Source: Polyangium aurulentum (GTDB taxonomy: Bacteria; Myxococcota_A; Polyangia; Polyangiales; Polyangiaceae). Taken from it: a stretch of 44,205 nt of DNA. Positions 41,466 through 44,205 of this stretch are shown here, piece after piece. The stretch spans positions 1-44,205 of the forward strand of contig CAMCKZ010000017.1 in NCBI GenBank assembly GCA_945875545.1. Reading direction: 5' to 3'. A program made the position numbers and the translations under genes. Below the pieces are notes generated by a model. It was not told the DNA's origin and did not search any database. It saw only the letters and a list, made by a program, of their open reading frames with translations. Position 1 is the first letter of the stretch. Each line of letters begins with the position of its first letter.

Positions 41466-42655
41466 CAGGCGCTCGGGCGGCGCCAGCTGGCGTGGTAGTT
41501 GGGGTCTTCGAGGGCGCGGGCCTGTTCGGTGACGAGGAGCGGCTTATCGGTGTCGATCATGACCGCGGTTTCGTCGGTGCGCGTGTGCCCGATGCTCGCC
41601 TCGTAGGCACCGGGATGCGGCGCGTGCGGTGTGCCCGCGGGATGAAACGAAATCGCCCCGGGCCCAACGCCCCGGCGACTCGTGAAGTTTCCGCGCAGGT
41701 AAAGAATCACTTCGTCGCAGTCGACGGAGGTGTGCGGATAGGGGCACGGGATGGCTTGCGGATGAAAGTCGGTCATGCGCGGGACGAACGAACAGACGAG
41801 CGCACCCTTCGCCGCGAACGTCGTGTGAATGGTCGGCGGCAAATGCACAAGCCCTGTTTTGGGCTGGTAATTCGCTATGGGAAACGCCCAAGGGTAGACG
41901 AAGCCGTCCCATCCGACGACGTCCATCGGGGAGCGGTCAAGGAGGGTTTCCGTGAAGCGCCCGCGGGTCTTGGAGACGATGGTGCGCGGGCCTTCAAGCT
42001 CGCGGTCGAACGCGTGAATGGGGCCGCTCGTGCCCGCGCGTTTGAAATCGCGATGCGTGTAAGGTGCATCCATCACGAGCTGGCCGCACGCGTTGCGAAA
42101 CTGGGTGGGGATATGCAGCCCGCCGGAGAATTCGAAAATGAGGGCGCGCAGTTCGGTGCCGATCAAATGCCAGCGGTGCGCGAGGCCCTTCGGAACCCAC
42201 ACGTAATCACCGGCTTCGACGGAGAGCCAACCGCACACGCTCTCAAGTTTGGCCGAGCCTTCGTGAATGAACCAAAGCTCGTCGCCGTCGCCGTTTGAGA
42301 AGTAGACGTCGTCGGAGCGCATGGGGCGCGCAAGAAGCACGACGAGGTCGGAGTTCACGAGCAGGGGCGTGCGGTCATCGAGGAAACACCCGCCCGCAGG
42401 CACGGCATCGCTGCTGAACAGGCGACGAAGAATCGGATGGTTACTGTCTTCGCTGGTGATAGGCCGCGCCCAGCCGCGGGAAGACGCAAACACCTCGACG
42501 TGATCGGTGGTGGGAAACCGGTGATAGAGGTAGCTGAAAGCGCCGGCAAAGCCGCCTCGTGTCAGCATTTCTTCGTAAACAATGGCGCCGTCGGGCGAGC
42601 GAAAAACAGTGTGCGGTTTGGGCGGAAAGACTCCGGCGCAGTGGCGGTCGATCAT
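41465..42655 (-). CDS. hmgA: Homogentisate 1,2-dioxygenase
   Basis: The 396-residue cupin-fold enzyme opens the ring of homogentisate to maleylacetoacetate. Iron-ligand segments are visible: CPYPHTSVDCDEVILYLRGNF (His and Glu) and the later FHPAGTPHAPHPG (His). It lies 9 bp after hpd, and the pair supplies two successive steps of tyrosine degradation. The maleylacetoacetate isomerase and fumarylacetoacetase genes are not in the window. A palindrome copy overlies MDAPYTH. Confidence 0.93.
   Translation of the reverse strand: MIDRHCAGVFPPKPHTVFRSPDGAIVYEEMLTRGGFAGAFSYLYHRFPTTDHVEVFASSRGWARPITSEDSNHPILRRLFSSDAVPAGGCFLDDRTPLLVNSDLVVLLARPMRSDDVYFSNGDGDELWFIHEGSAKLESVCGWLSVEAGDYVWVPKGLAHRWHLIGTELRALIFEFSGGLHIPTQFRNACGQLVMDAPYTHRDFKRAGTSGPIHAFDRELEGPRTIVSKTRGRFTETLLDRSPMDVVGWDGFVYPWAFPIANYQPKTGLVHLPPTIHTTFAAKGALVCSFVPRMTDFHPQAIPCPYPHTSVDCDEVILYLRGNFTSRRGVGPGAISFHPAGTPHAPHPGAYEASIGHTRTDETAVMIDTDKPLLVTEQARALEDPNYHASWRRPSA
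42058..42068. repeat. Dispersed palindrome copy 22: TGTA-AGG-TGCA
   Basis: In hmgA, encoding DAPYTH with GAT GCA CCT TAC ACG CAT. Confidence 0.8.
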
Positions 42656-42664
42656 GGTTCTCGC

Positions 42665-43828
42665 TCAGGTCGCGGCGCGCGTTTTTTCGGCCCGCTGGGC
42701 GCGCTCGATGCTCTCGAACAGTGCGCGAAAGTTTCCGTAGCCGAAGCCCGGGTCGCCGGCGCGCTGAATGATCTCGTAGAAGAAAGGCCCCGCGCGATCA
42801 TCGGCGTAGAGCGTGCACGCCTCGCGCAAGAAGATCTGAAGCATGTAGCGGTCGTTCGCGCCGTCGACGAGAATCTGCAACCGTTCGAGCTCGGCGAGTT
42901 CTTCGCGCACGTTCGTGATGCCGAGGTTCGCCAAGCGCTCAGGAAGGTCTTCGTAATACGATTTCGGCGTGTTGAGAAACTCCACGCTGCGGCCGCGGAG
43001 TGTCTCGATGGTGCTGATAATGTTCGGCACCGCGAAGGCGATATGCTGCACGCCCGCGCCCGCGTTGGCGTCGACGAATTTCGCGATTTGCGAGTCGCGG
43101 TAAAAGGGACGCAGCGGCTCGTTGGTCGCAAATTTAATGCCCGACGCGGGGTCCCACATGACGATGGACCGAAGGCCCGATCCGCTGGCGCGCTCGGCTG
43201 CGATGTCTTTGGTATGAAAGCTGATTTCCCAGAACGGCTCGAAGCCCAGCACCTCTTTGTACCAAGATACGATGGGCTGCATCGTGTAGCCGTTGGAGGT
43301 GATGTGGTCGATTTGCGAAATGCCGAACTCGTTTGGCACCGCCGCTTCGTTGCCGAGCCCCACGTCTTCGAAGCCCGGCGCAAAGTTGCGGTAGTTCGTC
43401 TTCTCAATGAAGCGAAAAGCTACGTCGCCGATGGCGGTTGCTATTTCGACAGACCGGTAGTGCCCGCCGCGATCGTCAAAGGCCTCGACCGGGTCTTGGA
43501 GAAATGTGCCGCCGCGACGGTCAAGAAACTCCATGGTTTCGTCGAGGTTCTCCACGCGAAATCCGACGGACATCACGCCGGATGGATGGCGCGAGAGGTA
43601 GCGCGACGCCTTGCTTTTTTGCGTTACTTTGGTGGAAACGCACACGCGCACCTGCCCGGCGCCGTACACCTTGGACCGCTGCCCCGACCGCGCGATGAAG
43701 TCGTCGGTTGCTTTGGCCACTTCGGACATGCCCAGTTTCTGCGTGTAGAATACACCTGATCGCTCAAGGTCTTCTACGCAGAAGTGAAAGTGATCGTAGC
43801 CGAGGATGCCTAACTTCGCGGAGCTCAT
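42665..43828 (-). CDS. hpd: 4-hydroxyphenylpyruvate dioxygenase
   Basis: The 387-residue vicinal-oxygen-chelate enzyme converts 4-hydroxyphenylpyruvate to homogentisate. Start ATG 43828 gives MSSAKLGILGYDHFHF; the upstream open frame is not conserved. Iron ligands are in IDHITSNG, GVQHIAF and FFYEIIQR. It heads the operon hpd-hmgA-rnhA, divergent from pyrG across a 297-bp gap. Confidence 0.95.
   Translation of the reverse strand: MSSAKLGILGYDHFHFCVEDLERSGVFYTQKLGMSEVAKATDDFIARSGQRSKVYGAGQVRVCVSTKVTQKSKASRYLSRHPSGVMSVGFRVENLDETMEFLDRRGGTFLQDPVEAFDDRGGHYRSVEIATAIGDVAFRFIEKTNYRNFAPGFEDVGLGNEAAVPNEFGISQIDHITSNGYTMQPIVSWYKEVLGFEPFWEISFHTKDIAAERASGSGLRSIVMWDPASGIKFATNEPLRPFYRDSQIAKFVDANAGAGVQHIAFAVPNIISTIETLRGRSVEFLNTPKSYYEDLPERLANLGITNVREELAELERLQILVDGANDRYMLQIFLREACTLYADDRAGPFFYEIIQRAGDPGFGYGNFRALFESIERAQRAEKTRAAT
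43744..43754. repeat. Dispersed palindrome copy 23: TGTA-GAA-TACA
   Basis: In hpd, encoding GVFYT with GGT GTA TTC TAC ACG; a fully symmetric copy with GTG and CAC ends. Confidence 0.8.
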
Positions 43829-43956
43829 GGCGCGGCACACTGCCACAAGCGCGACGCCCGCCGACGACCAATTTCGCCGCGACTTCTTGTTGCATTCCAC
43901 GCGGTGCGTCAGCGCAAACCCTTCGCCTCGCGAGAACTTCGCGCGGGCATTGGCCC

Positions 43957-43982
43957 CCCGAGCCCTTCGTTGGGCGCTCGGG
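43957..43982. repeat. 7-bp inverted repeat in the hpd-pyrG divergent region
   Basis: CCCGAGC (43957-43963) and GCTCGGG (43976-43982) flank a 12-base spacer in a gene-free gap (43829-44125). It may act as an operator for hpd or as a leader hairpin. I see nothing else definite in the gap except the pyrG ribosome binding site (GAAGGAG, about 44112-44118). Confidence 0.3.
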
Positions 43983-44125
43983 AAAACGCCAATTTGAAAA
44001 AGCACCGAAATCCGCATTGGACCCGCGCGGGGCAGGCGCTTTTGGAGGATGCTCGCAAGCATTTGTTCGATGTTCGTGCTAGCGGGGCGCGATCGGGCGC
44101 AGAGTCGCGAAAGAAGGAGCTTGCA

Positions 44126-44205
44126 ATGAGCCGAAAGCAAACGAAGTTCATCTTCGTCACGGGCGGTGTGGTCTCCTCCATCGGAAAGGGCCTGTCGGCG
44201 GCCTC
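44126..44205 (+). CDS. pyrG: CTP synthase, N-terminal fragment (truncated by window edge)
   Basis: The first 26 residues contain KFIFVTGGVVSSIGKGLSAA, the near-invariant N-terminal ATP-binding signature of CTP synthase. The enzyme makes CTP from UTP with glutamine. The start ATG follows GAAGGAG at good spacing. The rest lies beyond the window. Confidence 0.92.
   Translation, partial: MSRKQTKFIFVTGGVVSSIGKGLSAA

Noticed and set aside
1-44205. CRISPR arrays, tRNA or rRNA genes, transposases, integrases, phage genes
   Set aside because: No regular direct repeats with spacers, no cloverleaf-like segments and no such proteins were seen; the dispersed palindrome is too short and irregularly spaced for a CRISPR or an insertion sequence.

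Overview
The window is a dense, GC-rich stretch of bacterial chromosome (roughly 64% GC by eye) with about 36 protein-coding genes, short gaps and many stop/start overlaps (ATGA, GTGA). The gene content suggests a deltaproteobacterial or Myxococcota-type organism. The pointers are a zinc-ribbon/FHA signalling protein, a sigma-54 activator, lipoprotein amylases, an OmpA-family protein with peptidase-regulatory-like folds, a nusA-ylxR-infB-rbfA cluster with a very long Ala/Pro-rich IF-2, tyrosine catabolism, and flagellar, chemotaxis and pseudaminic-acid genes. The taxonomic placement is inference. I found no rRNA, tRNA, CRISPR, insertion sequence or phage genes.

Layout. 1-2869: tail of an unknown gene, a cyclophilin, an FHA protein and a Nudix protein with a broken Nudix box. 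3140-8545: a protein with four helical repeats and two tandem secreted GH13 amylase-type lipoproteins. 8542-9911: a DUF2520 Rossmann protein and nadD. 10090-13910: a DsbD-like transporter, tatC, tatB and an RlmN/Cfr-family radical SAM enzyme. 13907-19447: a coiled-coil envelope protein, an ABC ATPase without permease, a sigma-54 response regulator and a large OmpA-family protein. 19706-25793: rimP, nusA, ylxR-L7Ae, infB, rbfA (translation and transcription-elongation operon). 25854-33220: a PhoR-like kinase, a Clp-family double AAA+ protein, rsmG, a sugar-kinase-like protein and a VWA protein. 33386-38080: two CheX-like proteins and a CheY on the minus strand, then flgJ-like, pseB and pseC on the plus strand behind candidate sigma-54 and sigma-28 promoters. 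38058-44205: a HEAT-like protein, a DnaQ-type exonuclease, a Uma2 remnant, rnhA, hmgA, hpd and the start of pyrG.

The most striking signal is not a gene. A short bipartite palindrome, TGYA-N3-TRCA, occurs 23 times as an exact match between 6869 and 43754, where base composition predicts about one. The three-base centre is GAN (or NTC, its complement) in 13 of the 23. Outer arms often extend to ATGCG on the left and CGCAT on the right. Twenty-two of the 23 copies lie inside unrelated genes, in all codon phases. They use A/T-ending codons that this GC-rich genome otherwise avoids, and in one case replace residues usually conserved in the protein family. This looks like DNA-level selection for a highly iterated site, comparable in kind to cyanobacterial HIP1 or DNA-uptake sequences. 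I do not recognise the motif itself.
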